From: Chryseobacterium candidae
GTDB taxonomy: Bacteria > Bacteroidota > Bacteroidia > Flavobacteriales > Weeksellaceae
DNA: 61,670 bases
Assembly (NCBI RefSeq): GCF_004916905.1
Contig: NZ_SDLV01000013.1
Coordinates: 1-61,670 of the forward strand
Direction: 5' to 3'
Shown: positions 42,538-51,535 of the stretch, piece after piece
Numbering within the stretch: the first letter of the stretch is position 1
Layout of the letters: every line of letters begins with the position of its first letter
Translations under genes and position numbers: made by a program
The notes under the pieces: model-generated
What the model saw: the letters and a program-made list of their open reading frames with translations, nothing else
The model's database searches: none
What the model was told of the DNA's origin: nothing

Positions 42538-43266
42538 CTATTTATAAAGCAATTCTGCTTGGAAAACGTCTGCGAAATGCTTTCTGATCTTTGCTTTCAG
42601 TTCTTCCATTTCTTCCGGTGTGAGTTCTCTTTCAAGCTCTCTTTTTAAAGAAGTAACCTGCTTATCCTTAATCCCACATGGAATAATGTATTCAAAATAA
42701 CGCATATCTGTATTCACATTCAGTGCAAAACCATGAAGAGTTACCCATCGGGAAGCTTTCACTCCCATAGCACACATTTTTCTGGCGTAAGGTTTTCCTA
42801 CATCCAGCCAAACTCCGGTCTCTCCCGGGGAACGTTCTCCTTTAATACCATATTCGGCAATGGTTCTGATGATCACTTCCTCCAGATTCCTCATATATAG
42901 ATGAATATCTGTGAAAAAGTTTTCAAGATCCAGAATAGGGTAGCCTACAACCTGTCCGTAACCATGGTACGTAATATCTCCGCCACGGTTTACTTTCACA
43001 AACGTAGCATCAATTTCTTTCAGCTTATCAATACCGGCAAGCATATTTTCTTCGTGTCCGCTTTTTCCTAATGTATACACGTGAGGATGTTCCACAAAAA
43101 GAAGGTGGTTGGGAGTAATACTATGCTGTTCTGCAGGAAGATCCCTGTTTTTTATTTTGGTATCAATGATGTTTTTCATCAGTTGTTCCTGATAATCCCA
43201 GGCTGGCTGATATTCTTTGACTCCTAAATCTTCAAATTCTACTGCTTTATTTTGATTTGTATTCAT
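42538..43266 (-). CDS. lipB: octanoyl-ACP:protein N-octanoyltransferase
   Basis: A 242-residue enzyme that transfers octanoyl from acyl carrier protein to lipoyl domains, the first step of lipoate synthesis. Conserved blocks are FVEHPHVYTLGKSGHEENML, VNRGGDITYHGYGQVVGYPI, TGVWLDVGKPYARKMCAMGVK (residues about 147-167) and the catalytic Cys in IIPCGI. It follows trpA by 31 bp on the same strand, with the only clear terminator after it, so it probably rides on the trp transcript. Confidence 0.96.
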   Translation of the reverse strand: MNTNQNKAVEFEDLGVKEYQPAWDYQEQLMKNIIDTKIKNRDLPAEQHSITPNHLLFVEHPHVYTLGKSGHEENMLAGIDKLKEIDATFVKVNRGGDITYHGYGQVVGYPILDLENFFTDIHLYMRNLEEVIIRTIAEYGIKGERSPGETGVWLDVGKPYARKMCAMGVKASRWVTLHGFALNVNTDMRYFEYIIPCGIKDKQVTSLKRELERELTPEEMEELKAKIRKHFADVFQAELLYK

Positions 43267-43297
43267 TTCAATTTTTGATATACAAATTTAGTGAATT

Positions 43298-44032
43298 TTA
43301 CCCTTTTATGGAATGGATAAAATCTATGACACTTTTCTTCCAGTCTCTATCCTGAAGCAAAATATTCACAAAAGCGGTTCCGATAATACCGCCATCCGCT
43401 TTTTCCGTTACATTTTCAAAATCTTCCTTAGACTTAATTCCAAATCCTATCATTACCGGGTTTTTAAGTGGAAGAGATGCAAGTCTGGAAAGATAATTCT
43501 CATTTTTTAAAACCGCATTTTCATTTCCGGTGGTAGAAGAAGAGCTTACCGCATACAGAAAGCCTGAACTTAAAGAATCCAGATAGATCATCCTTTCATC
43601 AGAGGTTTCCGGGGTTACAAGAAAAGTGAAATTAAGATGATACTGTTTTAAAATATGCTGATAATTTTTCTCAAATTCAATAGGAGGAAGATCGGGTAGG
43701 ATCAATCCTGAAACACCGCTTTCCGCACATGCAGCACAGAATTTCTCAAATCCGAAGCTCAAAACCGGATTGATGTACCCCATCAGAATAACCGGAATTT
43801 TGATTTCGTCTTTGATTGCTTTCAATTGGGAAAGGAGTTTTTCAATCGTCATTCCGTTTTGTAACGCCAGTTCATGAGCTTTCTGGATCACAGGGCCATC
43901 TGCCACAGGATCAGAATAAGGCATCCCGATTTCTATCATATCTGCTCCGGAATCCTGAATCAGTTGTATAATATCAGCGGTATCTTCCAGTTGCGGAATT
44001 CCTGCTGTGAAGTATATATTTAGTTTTTTCAT
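43298..44032 (-). CDS. trpA: tryptophan synthase alpha chain
   Basis: A 244-residue TIM-barrel subunit that cleaves indole-3-glycerol phosphate. The catalytic pair is E34 and D45 in the block IEIGMPYSDPVADGP, spaced as in the E. coli enzyme (49 and 60). The phosphate-binding C-terminal region IGFGIKSKEDFENV is present. It works in complex with TrpB, encoded just upstream with an 82-bp gap that contains short repeats. Confidence 0.96.
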   Translation of the reverse strand: MKKLNIYFTAGIPQLEDTADIIQLIQDSGADMIEIGMPYSDPVADGPVIQKAHELALQNGMTIEKLLSQLKAIKDEIKIPVILMGYINPVLSFGFEKFCAACAESGVSGLILPDLPPIEFEKNYQHILKQYHLNFTFLVTPETSDERMIYLDSLSSGFLYAVSSSSTTGNENAVLKNENYLSRLASLPLKNPVMIGFGIKSKEDFENVTEKADGGIIGTAFVNILLQDRDWKKSVIDFIHSIKG

Positions 44033-44042
44033 TTTTTTTTTA

Positions 44043-44135
44043 TAGAAGTTAGAAGTTAGAAATTAGAGGTTAGAAGTTAGAAGGTGAATACTTGTTATTA
44101 CTAATTTCTAGTATCTAACTTCTAATTTCTTTAAG
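44043..44135. repeat. short tandem repeats between trpB and trpA
   Basis: Several copies of GAAGTTA-like heptads (44043-44083), with complementary copies (TAACTTCTAATTTCT) at 44115-44131 running into the 3' end of trpB. The two sets can pair as a weak hairpin. Confidence 0.7.
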
Positions 44136-45299
44136 ATACGTTTCCATATCCTTGTCTCCACGGCCGCTCAGGCAAATCACCACAACATCATTTTCATTAA
44201 ATTTCTTCTTATCCAGAATAGCCAGTGCATGAGAACTTTCCAATGCAGGAATAATACCTTCCAGTCTGGTAAGCTCAAAGGCACATTTTAAAGCCTCGTC
44301 ATCATTAATGCTAAAGAATTCAGCTCTTTTTTGTTTAAATAAATGCGCATGGAAAGGTCCTATCCCCGGATAATCTAATCCTGCAGAAATAGAATGCGGC
44401 TCAATGACCTGTCCGTCTTCCGTCTGCATCAGAAGGCTTTTGCTTCCGTGAAGAACTCCGAGTGTTCCTAAAAATGTTGTTGCTGCAGATTTTCCTGAAT
44501 CTACACCCAGACCTCCGGCTTCAGCAGCAATAATTTTTACTTCTTTCTCTTCTACAAAATGATAAAAAGTTCCCGCAGCATTACTTCCTCCGCCCACACA
44601 GGCAATCACATAATCAGGATTTTCTCTGCCGGTTTTTTCTTTAAGCTGCTCTTTGATTTCTTTTGAAATAATGCTTTGAAATCTGGCTACAAGATCAGGA
44701 AAAGGATGAGGTCCTACAACACTTCCAATCACGTAATGGGTAGTTACAGGATTGTTGATCCAGTCTCTTAATGCTTCATTTACCGCATCTTTCAGCGTTT
44801 TTGATCCTGAAGTGGCAGCTACCACTTCTGCCCCCAGCATTTTCATTCTTGCCACGTTGGGGGCTTGTCTCTGGATATCAATTTCTCCCATATAAACAAT
44901 GCACTCAAGACCAAGCAAAGCACACGCTGTAGCTGTGGCAACACCATGCTGTCCTGCTCCGGTTTCAGCAATAATTCTGTTTTTTCCGAGGCGTTTTGCC
45001 AATAAAACCTGTCCCAGAGCATTATTGATTTTATGAGCTCCGGTATGGTTGAGGTCTTCACGTTTTAAGTAAATCTGAGTCTTATATTTATTACTCAGAT
45101 TTTTAGCAAAATATAATGGGGTAGCCCGCCCAACATAGTTTTTAAGTAAATCCTGATATTCATCCTGAAAATCTTCAGATTCTATGATTTCGAGATAGTT
45201 TTTTTGCAGTTCTTCTACATTAGGATAAAGCATTTCGGGGATAAAAGCTCCTCCAAATTCTCCATAATATCCGTTTTCGTCGGGGTTTTTATAATTCAT
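44115..45299 (-). CDS. trpB: tryptophan synthase beta chain
   Basis: A 394-residue PLP enzyme that joins indole and serine to tryptophan. The PLP lysine is K90 in [14 protein letters not shown], the phosphate-binding loop is [10 protein letters not shown], and the catalytic Glu lies in [10 protein letters not shown]. It is a regular TrpB1 type that pairs with TrpA. Its last codons overlap a repeat array. It starts 4 bp after the GNAT gene. Confidence 0.97.
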   Translation of the reverse strand: MNYKNPDENGYYGEFGGAFIPEMLYPNVEELQKNYLEIIESEDFQDEYQDLLKNYVGRATPLYFAKNLSNKYKTQIYLKREDLNHTGAHKINNALGQVLLAKRLGKNRIIAETGAGQHGVATATACALLGLECIVYMGEIDIQRQAPNVARMKMLGAEVVAATSGSKTLKDAVNEALRDWINNPVTTHYVIGSVVGPHPFPDLVARFQSIISKEIKEQLKEKTGRENPDYVIACVGGGSNAAGTFYHFVEEKEVKIIAAEAGGLGVDSGKSAATTFLGTLGVLHGSKSLLMQTEDGQVIEPHSISAGLDYPGIGPFHAHLFKQKRAEFFSINDDEALKCAFELTRLEGIIPALESSHALAILDKKKFNENDVVVICLSGRGDKDMETYLKEIRS

Positions 45300-45303
45300 T
45301 TTT

Positions 45304-45849
45304 TTATTCTTTAGTCATTAAATAAGCATTGTTTTGTGAATTCAGCTGATTGAGCCGTTCTTTTCTTTCCTGTGTTGTATGAAAAATCAAAATATCATCA
45401 TCTTCAGCATTCACCCACTCTGAATCCACATTTTCTTTGATCATTTTGGCTTTGTCGTGTAGAATTTCTACATCACACTTTTCATAAAAAATACGAAGAT
45501 CCGAATGGCAGAATCCAATTGTTTCCAGATTTCTCTGAGTAACATTTTCTTTGAAATAACGAACCAAAGCAGCTCCATACCCTTTCTTTTTATGAGCAGA
45601 AACCAGCCCTACAGCCTCTGCAAAGGAGTAATCTGTATCTGCTATTTGTATGGTGAAATCAAAATTCACTCTCATAATGGCCAGTATATTTTCATCCGTA
45701 TCCATCAGAAAATGAAACTCTGAATCTCTGAAAAAAGAGCGGAAATAGGATGAATTCATGGTGCTCCAGGCAGAAATATCCCAAAGCTCCAGAATATGTT
45801 TTATTTCTGCTTCTGTTAAATCTTTCGTTTTTTTTACTTGATATTTCAT
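45304..45849 (-). CDS. GNAT family acetyltransferase inside the trp operon
   Basis: A 181-residue protein with a GNAT-like core: [20 protein letters not shown] as central strands, then [20 protein letters not shown], which fits the acetyl-CoA loop R/QxxGxG/A, and [20 protein letters not shown]. It should acetylate a small molecule or protein; the substrate is unknown. It overlaps the upstream gene by 4 bp and is 4 bp from trpB, so it is an integral part of the operon. Confidence 0.82.
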   Translation of the reverse strand: MKYQVKKTKDLTEAEIKHILELWDISAWSTMNSSYFRSFFRDSEFHFLMDTDENILAIMRVNFDFTIQIADTDYSFAEAVGLVSAHKKKGYGAALVRYFKENVTQRNLETIGFCHSDLRIFYEKCDVEILHDKAKMIKENVDSEWVNAEDDDILIFHTTQERKERLNQLNSQNNAYLMTKE

Positions 45850-46355
45850 GGGTTTAAGCTGTTAATAAAGGTGAGGTGGTAATCGTACTGTTGTTTCGTA
45901 ATCAGCTTTTTATAATATAACAATTCTATTTTATGTGTTAAATCAATTAAGGTTGCCTTATCTATTTCCGACTGATACATGGTAATGGCAATTTCCAGAT
46001 TATCAATTAAAAAATAAGGATCGGAATCTTCATACAACAGAAAAATTTTAGCATAAATCAATCCCAGGTCATACTTTACACTTGATCTTACATGATTTTC
46101 TAAAAATTTATCTGAAATAATGACCAGATAATAGCTGTTCCATAAGCTGATTCTTTCAAAAAAATACTGGATATCACTTTCTTTAAAATCTTTAATAATA
46201 CAAATGAAATCAGACAATAATCCTCCCACTTCCCAATGTTCTGTATTGCTGTCGTTCTCAGAAACAAAGCGGTACAGATTCTGAATTTTATCATTCCCGA
46301 ATTTAGGCGGAAATAATGTTTTATAAAATGTCTTCTTTAGCAAATGTATATTCAT
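45846..46355 (-). CDS. hypothetical protein inside the trp operon
   Basis: A 169-residue soluble protein that I do not recognise. It is helical, rich in Tyr, Phe and Ile, without signal peptide or membrane segment. It follows trpF by 28 bp and overlaps the GNAT gene by 4 bp, so the pair is translationally coupled. It could be the partner or substrate of the acetyltransferase, or one of the small immunity-type proteins common in Flavobacteriia. Confidence 0.7.
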   Translation of the reverse strand: MNIHLLKKTFYKTLFPPKFGNDKIQNLYRFVSENDSNTEHWEVGGLLSDFICIIKDFKESDIQYFFERISLWNSYYLVIISDKFLENHVRSSVKYDLGLIYAKIFLLYEDSDPYFLIDNLEIAITMYQSEIDKATLIDLTHKIELLYYKKLITKQQYDYHLTFINSLNP

Positions 46356-46383
46356 CCTTGTGTGTTTTTATGTGTTATTTATT

Positions 46384-47058
46384 TTACTGAAACAGGGTTT
46401 TAAACTTTCTTATTCTGTCGATATTTTTACTGCCGGGTTCTGTTTCAAATTTTGAATTGATATCTACAGCGAAAGGCTGTTGTTTCAATGTATCAATATT
46501 CCCTATATTTTCCTCGGAAATACCGCCGCTTAAAAAGTAGGGCAGAGGGATGTCGAATTCATTCAGAATACTCCAGTCGAATTGTTTTCCCGTTCCGCCG
46601 AAGGCTTTACTGTCAGTATCGAATAGGTAGTAGGTGACAGGTGGCAGATTGGAGGTAAACGTTTGTGCTATTTTATCTTTATTATCAGAATCAATATCTC
46701 CTATTCTGATGACTTTAATGATTCCAACCTCAGGATTTAGTTTTTGTCTTAATCCGGCAATGAAATGATTGCTTTCATCACCATGAAGCTGAACGAAATT
46801 CAATCCTGCCTGCTGAACTGCTTTTAAAATGACATCTGTTTCTTCATTAACAAAAACACCTGTTTTTCCCCGATGCTCAATAGCTGAGATCTCTTCCATA
46901 CTCAGATGATTCAAAACATATCTCGGGGATTTTTCATAGAAGATGAAACCGAGAAAATCTACACTCATAGAAATCAATTCCTGAATCTGATCCGGTTTTG
47001 TAAGACCGCAGACTTTGAGTTGAGGTGGCAGGTTAAAGGTTTTAGGTGGCAGGTTCAT
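46384..47058 (-). CDS. trpF: phosphoribosylanthranilate isomerase
   Basis: A 224-residue TIM-barrel enzyme of the third step of tryptophan synthesis. Catalytic Cys is in LKVCGLTKPDQI near the N-terminus (C17 region), with the catalytic Asp in YLFDTDSKAFGGTG. The phosphate-binding segment FLSGGISEENI is present. It begins 11 bp after trpC. Confidence 0.95.
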   Translation of the reverse strand: MNLPPKTFNLPPQLKVCGLTKPDQIQELISMSVDFLGFIFYEKSPRYVLNHLSMEEISAIEHRGKTGVFVNEETDVILKAVQQAGLNFVQLHGDESNHFIAGLRQKLNPEVGIIKVIRIGDIDSDNKDKIAQTFTSNLPPVTYYLFDTDSKAFGGTGKQFDWSILNEFDIPLPYFLSGGISEENIGNIDTLKQQPFAVDINSKFETEPGSKNIDRIRKFKTLFQ

Positions 47059-47069
47059 TGGTATTGAGT

Positions 47070-47843
47070 TTAAATTTGAGAAGCAAATTCTTCAAAAGCG
47101 TTGGCCGGATCTGTATTTTTCATGAAATATTCGCCCATCAGGAAACCGTCAAATCCTTTTTCTTTTAAAAATTGAAAATCTTCAAGACTGTAAATGCCGC
47201 TTTCCGCAACAGATAAAACTCCTTTTGGAAGCTGGTTTTTCAGCTGGACAGAATGCTGCAGATCTACTTTGAAATCTTTAAGGTTTCTGTTATTAATTCC
47301 TGCTAAATCAATTTTCGAATTGAAATGTTTCAGTTCATCTTCCGTATGAATTTCCAGTAAAACCTCCATTTTCAGTTGATGAGCTAATTCTGTAAATTCC
47401 TGTACCTGATTAGGTGAAAGACATGAAGCAATCAACAGAACAACATCTGCTCCTATACTTTTTGCTTCATAAAACTGATACTCGTCAATCATAAAATCTT
47501 TTCGCAGAATCGGAATGGTAATCTCATTTCTTACATCCAGAACATCATTTAAATTTCCTCCGAAATAATCATGATCAGTCAGGATAGAAATTCCGCTTGC
47601 TCCAAATTTTTCGTAAGCTGAAACTACTTCCAAAGGCTTTACACTATTGTTTATGATTCCTTTTGAAGGAGATTGTCTTTTAAATTCAGCGATAATTCCG
47701 CTCTTATTTTTGATAGATTCTTTCAGAGAACAGGTTGGTCTTCCAAAAAAAGCCGTGTTTTTTAAATGATCAAGAGAAATGCGTGATTTTGCTGCTGCAA
47801 CTTCCTCTTTTTTTCGTTCAATAATTTTATCCAGTATAGTCAT
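47070..47843 (-). CDS. trpC: indole-3-glycerol phosphate synthase
   Basis: A 257-residue TIM-barrel enzyme. The signature IIAEFKRQSPSKGII contains the catalytic Lys and phosphate contacts, followed by ISILTDHDYFGG, ILRKDFMIDEYQ and GINNRNLKDF. The C-terminal SESGIYSLED-type block reads AESGIYSLEDF. It is separate from TrpF rather than fused as in enterobacteria. Confidence 0.96.
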   Translation of the reverse strand: MTILDKIIERKKEEVAAAKSRISLDHLKNTAFFGRPTCSLKESIKNKSGIIAEFKRQSPSKGIINNSVKPLEVVSAYEKFGASGISILTDHDYFGGNLNDVLDVRNEITIPILRKDFMIDEYQFYEAKSIGADVVLLIASCLSPNQVQEFTELAHQLKMEVLLEIHTEDELKHFNSKIDLAGINNRNLKDFKVDLQHSVQLKNQLPKGVLSVAESGIYSLEDFQFLKEKGFDGFLMGEYFMKNTDPANAFEEFASQI

Positions 47844-47899
47844 TTCTTGTGTTTAATTTTGGTCAATAGTGAATTTTGCTTCGCAAGTGAATAATGAAT

Positions 47900-48931
47900 T
47901 TAATTAATCAAAAGATTAAAACTGTTTAATGCTTTTCCGCTGTGCAGACTTTCCTGAGCGAGCAGAAGACAGTCATCATACGTCCCGAATTGATGAGTGT
48001 TGTACAGAGCTACTGAAGCATTGGCCAGGATCACAGAGTTCTGCTGTTCCGTACCTTTTCCTTCCAGAATATTCATAAATATTTTTGCGGTTTCCTGAAT
48101 GGAGTTTCCTGCTTTAATATCCTCCAGCGTTACCGGGTTGAAGCCTAAATCTTCCGCAGAATAGATTTCTTCACCGTTTTTTGTGATGATTTTGCTGTCA
48201 TCCGTAAGGCTTATTTCATCATATCCATCCAGACCATGTACAAGAATAAAGTCACGTTCCTCTTTCTGAAGCAGATACTGATAAATTCTTGCAATTTCCA
48301 GATTGTAAACTCCAATCATGGAAAATTTTGGTTTTGCCGGATTTACCAATGGACCCAAGAGATTAAAAAATGTCCTTAATCCTAAAGACTTTCTCAATAA
48401 ACCAACCGATTGCAGTGCAGGATGAAAATAAGGAGCATGCAAAAAGCAGATGTTGGCTCTTTCCAGATCTTCATTCAATTGTTCTGAACTGCTTTTAAAC
48501 TGATATCCCAGTTCTTCCAGCACATTGGATGAACCTGTAGTGGTAGAAGCTCCGTAATTTCCATGTTTTGTTACCTTCTGTCCGGTTCCGGCTACTACAA
48601 AGCTGGCAAGCGTTGAGATATTAATGGTGTCTTTTCCGTCTCCTCCGGTTCCTACAATGTCAATGGCATTACCGGCATCTATATCTACAGAAACGGCCAT
48701 CTGTAATAATGCTTCTCTGAAGCCTTCCAGTTCTGTTAATGTGATGCTTCGCATCAGGAAAACACTGATGAAAGCCGTCACTTCCGCAGCATTGAATTTA
48801 TTCTGTGCAATCTCAATCATCATAGCTTTAGCTTCAGATTTGGACAGCGTATTATGGTTGAACAGGTATTGCAGTATTTCTTTCATTTGTGGTGTTTTTA
48901 TGTTTGTTGAAGGACTTTCTGAGATTTTCAT
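47900..48931 (-). CDS. trpD: anthranilate phosphoribosyltransferase
   Basis: A 343-residue enzyme that couples anthranilate to PRPP. The PRPP loop is DIVGTGGDGKDTINIST, with KHGNYGASTTTGSSNVLEELG, the FLHAPYFHPAL segment and RTFFNLLGPLVNP. It overlaps trpG by 4 bp at its start. Confidence 0.96.
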   Translation of the reverse strand: MKISESPSTNIKTPQMKEILQYLFNHNTLSKSEAKAMMIEIAQNKFNAAEVTAFISVFLMRSITLTELEGFREALLQMAVSVDIDAGNAIDIVGTGGDGKDTINISTLASFVVAGTGQKVTKHGNYGASTTTGSSNVLEELGYQFKSSSEQLNEDLERANICFLHAPYFHPALQSVGLLRKSLGLRTFFNLLGPLVNPAKPKFSMIGVYNLEIARIYQYLLQKEERDFILVHGLDGYDEISLTDDSKIITKNGEEIYSAEDLGFNPVTLEDIKAGNSIQETAKIFMNILEGKGTEQQNSVILANASVALYNTHQFGTYDDCLLLAQESLHSGKALNSFNLLIN

Positions 48932-49530
48932 GACAACAGAAAGTTTTTAATGATTACTTCTCCTTCCGGAGTTAAAATGCTCTCAGGGTGAAACTGTACT
49001 CCGTGTACATCATAGGTTTTGTGCTGCAAAGCCATGATCATTCCGTCTTTATCTACAGCCGTTATTTCCAGTTCTTGCGGGAAACCTTCAGGGTTTACTG
49101 CCCAGCTGTGGTATCTTCCCACTTCCAGTCCTGAACTTAAATCTTTGAACAATTTGGTATTTTCTTTTACCAGTTCAGTAGTGGTTGCTACTCCGTGGAA
49201 GATCTCAGTCAGGTTGATCAGGTTTCCTCCGAAAGCTTCAGCGATGGCCTGCTGGCCAAGGCATACTCCAAAAATACTTTTGGTAGGAGCATATTCTTTA
49301 ATAAGGTCTAATAAAATACCCGCTTCTTCAGGAATACCGGGACCTGGAGAAAGGATGATTTTATCATATTTACCAATCTCTTCCAGGGTAATTTCATCAT
49401 TTCTTACCACATCTACTCTTTGGTTCAGAATTCTTTCAATAATCTGGACAAGGTTATACGTAAAGCTGTCATAGTTATCGAAAACGAGAACTTTAAGCTG
49501 GGGCTGTTGAGTGTTTATATTGTTGTTCAT
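48928..49530 (-). CDS. trpG: anthranilate synthase component II (glutamine amidotransferase)
   Basis: A 200-residue class I amidotransferase that supplies ammonia to TrpE. The nucleophile Cys is in FGVCLGQQAIAE, the His-Glu pair in VQFHPESILTPEG and the oxyanion region in LSPGPGIPEEAG. The start with a short polar lead (NNNINTQQPQ) precedes KVLVFDNYDSFTYN. It lies 38 bp after trpE. It might also serve folate synthesis, as is common for single TrpG/PabA proteins. Confidence 0.95.
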   Translation of the reverse strand: MNNNINTQQPQLKVLVFDNYDSFTYNLVQIIERILNQRVDVVRNDEITLEEIGKYDKIILSPGPGIPEEAGILLDLIKEYAPTKSIFGVCLGQQAIAEAFGGNLINLTEIFHGVATTTELVKENTKLFKDLSSGLEVGRYHSWAVNPEGFPQELEITAVDKDGMIMALQHKTYDVHGVQFHPESILTPEGEVIIKNFLLS

Positions 49531-49568
49531 TGCTTTTTTGTTATGGAGTTGCTGGTTAATAGTAGGGC

Positions 49569-50993
49569 TTATTTTTCAACTATTTTTTCTGCTTTTTCAA
49601 CGGCTTTTTTCAGGGCGTTCAGTTTGTTGTTGACTTCCTGCAGTTCACTTTCAGGGACAGATTTTGCTACAAGACCGGCACCTGCCTGATAAAATAATGT
49701 GTTGTTTTTGCTTAAGAAAGTTCTGATCATAATGGCCTGGTTGCAGGTTCCGTTCAGTCCGATAATTCCGATACAGCCGCCGTAATATCCGCGGGAATCT
49801 TTTTCGTATTGATTGATCAGCTGAAGCGCTTTATGTTTTGGTGCTCCGCTCAGAGTTCCCTGAGGGAAAGTAGCGGAAACCATTTCAAGAGGATTGATAT
49901 CATCTTCAACATCTGCCGTTACTTCACTTACCATATGAATAACGTGAGAGAACAGCTGGATTTCTTTAAGCTTGGTAACTGTTACATTTTTTCCAAGTTT
50001 TCCAAGATCATTTCTTGCCAGGTCCACCAGCATGGTATGTTCTGCGTTTTCTTTAGGATCAGCTTTTAAAACTTCAATGGCTTCAAGGTCTGCTTCAAAA
50101 TTTCCCGTTCTTCTGGAAGTTCCTGCAATCGGGTGAATAATTGCTTTATTATTTTTGATGATTAACTGGCTTTCAGGGCTGGAACCAAATAATTTATAAT
50201 TCCCGTAATCAAAATAGAATAGGTAAGGTGAAGGATTGATATTTCTCAAAGCACGGTATACATTGAATTCATCTCCCTTGAATTTCTGTTCAAATCTTCT
50301 GCTCAGAACCAGCTGGAAGACATCTCCGCGCATACAGTGTTTCTGAGCCGTTTTTACCAGTTCCAGATATTCTTCATTGGTAATATTAGAGGTTTCCTCG
50401 CTTGTTTTTTCAAAAGGATAAACCGGAGTATTCTGATTTTTAATAAGATTTTCCAAAAGATGAAGTTCAGATTTTACCCCATCAATAAAATTTTCAATGA
50501 TATGCATTTCATCATTGAAATGATTGATAGCAATTACATATTGGTATAACCTGTATCTCATAACAGGAATTTCAACTTCCTTGCTCTGTGGTTTAAGATT
50601 GATGTTTTCAAAGAACTGTACCGCTTCAAAGCTTGTATAGCCAAAAAGGCTCTGAGCTGTCTGCTCTATTGGATCATTCGTTTTTTCACATTTAAAAATA
50701 TTTCTGAAGTTTTCAAATACATCTGTAATCTTTTGATCATGAATCAATTGTTTTACAGGAGCTGAAGCGGGAAGCTTAATTTCAAATTCGCTGAGGTTTT
50801 TCACTTCAATTCCTGCAATGGCATTCACGGCGATAAAGGAAAAATTATTATCAATACTTTTTGAATCCGAGCTTTCCAGAAGAATGGTATCACGGAATTT
50901 ATCCCTGATCTTAAGGTAGATATTCATGGGAGTATGAAGGTCTCCCAGTGTTTTTTTCGAAACAGTTTTTATTGTAATTGTGTTGGTCAACAT
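49569..50993 (-). CDS. trpE: anthranilate synthase component I
   Basis: A 474-residue chorismate-using enzyme and first gene of the operon. The tryptophan feedback motif LLESS lies at 38-42, so the enzyme is likely inhibited by tryptophan. Core motifs are RGDVFQLVLSRRF, SPSPYLFYFD-like NPSPYLFYFDYG, HPIAGTSRRTG, LVDLARNDLGKL and the C-terminal FPQGTLSGAPKHKA with GYYGGCIG. It is preceded by an attenuator and leader peptide. Confidence 0.96.
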   Translation of the reverse strand: MLTNTITIKTVSKKTLGDLHTPMNIYLKIRDKFRDTILLESSDSKSIDNNFSFIAVNAIAGIEVKNLSEFEIKLPASAPVKQLIHDQKITDVFENFRNIFKCEKTNDPIEQTAQSLFGYTSFEAVQFFENINLKPQSKEVEIPVMRYRLYQYVIAINHFNDEMHIIENFIDGVKSELHLLENLIKNQNTPVYPFEKTSEETSNITNEEYLELVKTAQKHCMRGDVFQLVLSRRFEQKFKGDEFNVYRALRNINPSPYLFYFDYGNYKLFGSSPESQLIIKNNKAIIHPIAGTSRRTGNFEADLEAIEVLKADPKENAEHTMLVDLARNDLGKLGKNVTVTKLKEIQLFSHVIHMVSEVTADVEDDINPLEMVSATFPQGTLSGAPKHKALQLINQYEKDSRGYYGGCIGIIGLNGTCNQAIMIRTFLSKNNTLFYQAGAGLVAKSVPESELQEVNNKLNALKKAVEKAEKIVEK

Positions 50994-51027
50994 TGTATTG
51001 TTTTTTGTAAGATTAAGGAATAAAAAA

Positions 51028-51054
51028 AGGCTTTAACGGTATCCGTCAAAGCCT
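51028..51054 (-). terminator. trp attenuator terminator hairpin
   Basis: On the minus strand AGGCTTTGACGG pairs with CCGTTAAAGCCT around a short AT-A loop (one G-T or mismatch position), followed by seven T. It lies between the leader peptide and trpE, the place of an attenuator. Confidence 0.88.
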
Positions 51055-51085
51055 ATATATTGTTTTTTGATTATTTCTGCTGTAG

Positions 51086-51163
51086 TTAACAACATGACAA
51101 TACCTCCAGACCCGACGAAGAGTTTGAAAGCCACCACCAAATATTGTTGTTCATTTTTAACAT
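51086..51163 (-). CDS. trpL: trp operon leader peptide
   Basis: A 25-codon frame that starts MLKMNNNIWWWLSN and ends in Cys-Cys, with three consecutive Trp codons (51131-51139). The attenuator hairpin lies 32 bp after its stop. When charged Trp-tRNA is scarce the ribosome should stall on the Trp codons and prevent terminator formation, raising trpE-A expression. Translation may start at the first ATG (51163), which is almost at the predicted transcription start, or at the second ATG (51154). I could not settle the antiterminator pairing by eye. Confidence 0.85.
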   Translation of the reverse strand: MLKMNNNIWWWLSNSSSGLEVLSCC

Positions 51164-51167
51164 GGGA

Positions 51168-51175
51168 CAAATGTA
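51168..51175 (-). promoter_or_regulatory. trp operon promoter -7 box
   Basis: The minus strand reads TACATTTG, an exact TAnnTTTG box. A TTG lies 16 bp further upstream, a little close for the usual 19-bp spacing. Transcription should begin near 51161-51163. Confidence 0.6.
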
Positions 51176-51370
51176 GAAAATTTTTTAATACCAAGAATAA
51201 AAAATATCAAAAAATACAAAAATTTAATATAGAAAGTCTTCATTTAAGCTGCTTGAGCTATTGTTTCAATTCCTTAATCTTTTAAAAACCTTCCGCTACA
51301 ACCGTTTAATATGACCAGGTGAAAAACAGAATTTTTGAATTTTAAACCAAAGTTAAATATAATTGTTTTA

Positions 51371-51447
51371 TTTAAACGCTGAGGTCGCAAAGATGTTATT
51401 AGATTATTATTTAAACGTTCGCCAAGGCGTTTCACTAAGCAAAGTAT
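51371..51447. repeat. dispersed repeat family C, copy 1
   Basis: Read on the minus strand it runs CTTTGCTTAGTGAAACG, then GTTTAAATAATAATC, then CTTTGCGACCTCAGCG, matching the copy at 53778-53854 in opposite orientation. A degenerate second unit (GCGAACATAGCGTTAAAA type) lies at about 51460-51535. Apart from this and the trp control region, the 540-bp gap 50994-51535 holds no gene. Confidence 0.75.
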
Positions 51448-51535
51448 ATTGTCATTAGCTAAACGAAGTGGCTTTGCACAAAAAAATAAACGCACTATAA
51501 AACAGATTGACCTTGCGAACATAGCGTTAAAACAA

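Noticed and set aside
44043..44135. CRISPR array
   Set aside because: The units are only seven bases long with no spacers and no cas genes.
49019..49474. Long open frame (151 codons) antisense to trpG
   Set aside because: It is a shadow of a conserved gene; composition rich in Ser and Pro with no recognisable domain.
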